Positions 35,045 to 35,050 of a DNA stretch of 35,050 nucleotides are shown one piece after another. Origin of the DNA: an uncultured Pigmentiphaga sp. (GTDB taxonomy: Bacteria > Pseudomonadota > Gammaproteobacteria > Burkholderiales > Burkholderiaceae_B); assembly GCA_937891425.1 (NCBI GenBank), contig CALAGD010000027.1, positions 1-35,050 of the forward strand, written 5' to 3'. Both the position numbers and the translations under genes were made by a program. The stretch's first letter is position 1; every line of letters starts with the position of its first letter. The notes under the pieces are model-generated. The model did no database searches. It had not been told where the DNA came from and saw only the letters and a list, made by a program, of their open reading frames with translations.

Positions 35045-35050
35045 CAGCAC

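Overview
The window reads as a stretch of betaproteobacterial chromosome, most likely Burkholderiales and within that Alcaligenaceae (Bordetella/Achromobacter/Pusillimonas-like). The reasons are high GC with strongly GC-biased third codon positions, a RuvB amino terminus of the Bordetella type, a 16-strand betaproteobacterial porin, an H-NS homologue of the short KYINPETGQTW...GRGRAPKWL class, and the ybgC-tolQRAB-pal-cpoB cluster. The family placement is inference. I see no insertion sequence, prophage, CRISPR array, tRNA or rRNA. The region is dense core genome with a few accessory-looking operons.

Layout. Bases 1-1759 hold a left-truncated Na/Pi cotransporter (minus). Divergent to it is ruvA (plus), which meets metH (minus) tail to tail. 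Divergent from metH is a cobalamin-riboswitch-controlled pair, btuB and a btuF-like gene (plus). Then come the formaldehyde-detoxification genes frmA-fghA (minus), ending in a clear intrinsic terminator. ruvB lies 9.5 kb from ruvA and has its own extended -10 promoter and a LexA-type box. The Tol-Pal envelope cluster follows (13.3-19.2 kb, plus). pal is closed by an intrinsic terminator and cpoB has its own leader. Next are gadB-gadC (glutamate-dependent acid resistance, plus), a convergent hns-like gene and rpoH (minus). A perfect CIRCE operator lies over a candidate rpoH promoter, followed by a major porin gene with a very good sigma-70 promoter (plus).

The right third holds a metabolic operon on the minus strand: an AEC-family permease, then a KstD-like flavoprotein and a complete TRAP transporter (dctP-dctQ-dctM), probably for uptake and oxidation or reduction of an organic acid or an alicyclic/aromatic compound. 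comM (minus) follows, then glnK (plus) at the right edge. glnK has a textbook sigma-54 promoter and NtrC sites.

Themes. The window is unusually rich in readable regulation: a B12 riboswitch, HrcA/CIRCE, a LexA box, sigma-54/NtrC, several sigma-70 promoters and four good intrinsic terminators. Three stress systems (SOS branch migration, heat shock sigma, acid resistance), a nucleoid protein and the B12 economy (MetH as consumer, BtuB/BtuF as uptake) sit side by side. I do not see a clearly undescribed multi-gene system. The best candidates for new biology are the substrate of the flavoprotein-TRAP-AEC operon, the uncoupled regulation of ruvA and ruvB, the layered control of rpoH, and the lone BtuF-like protein.
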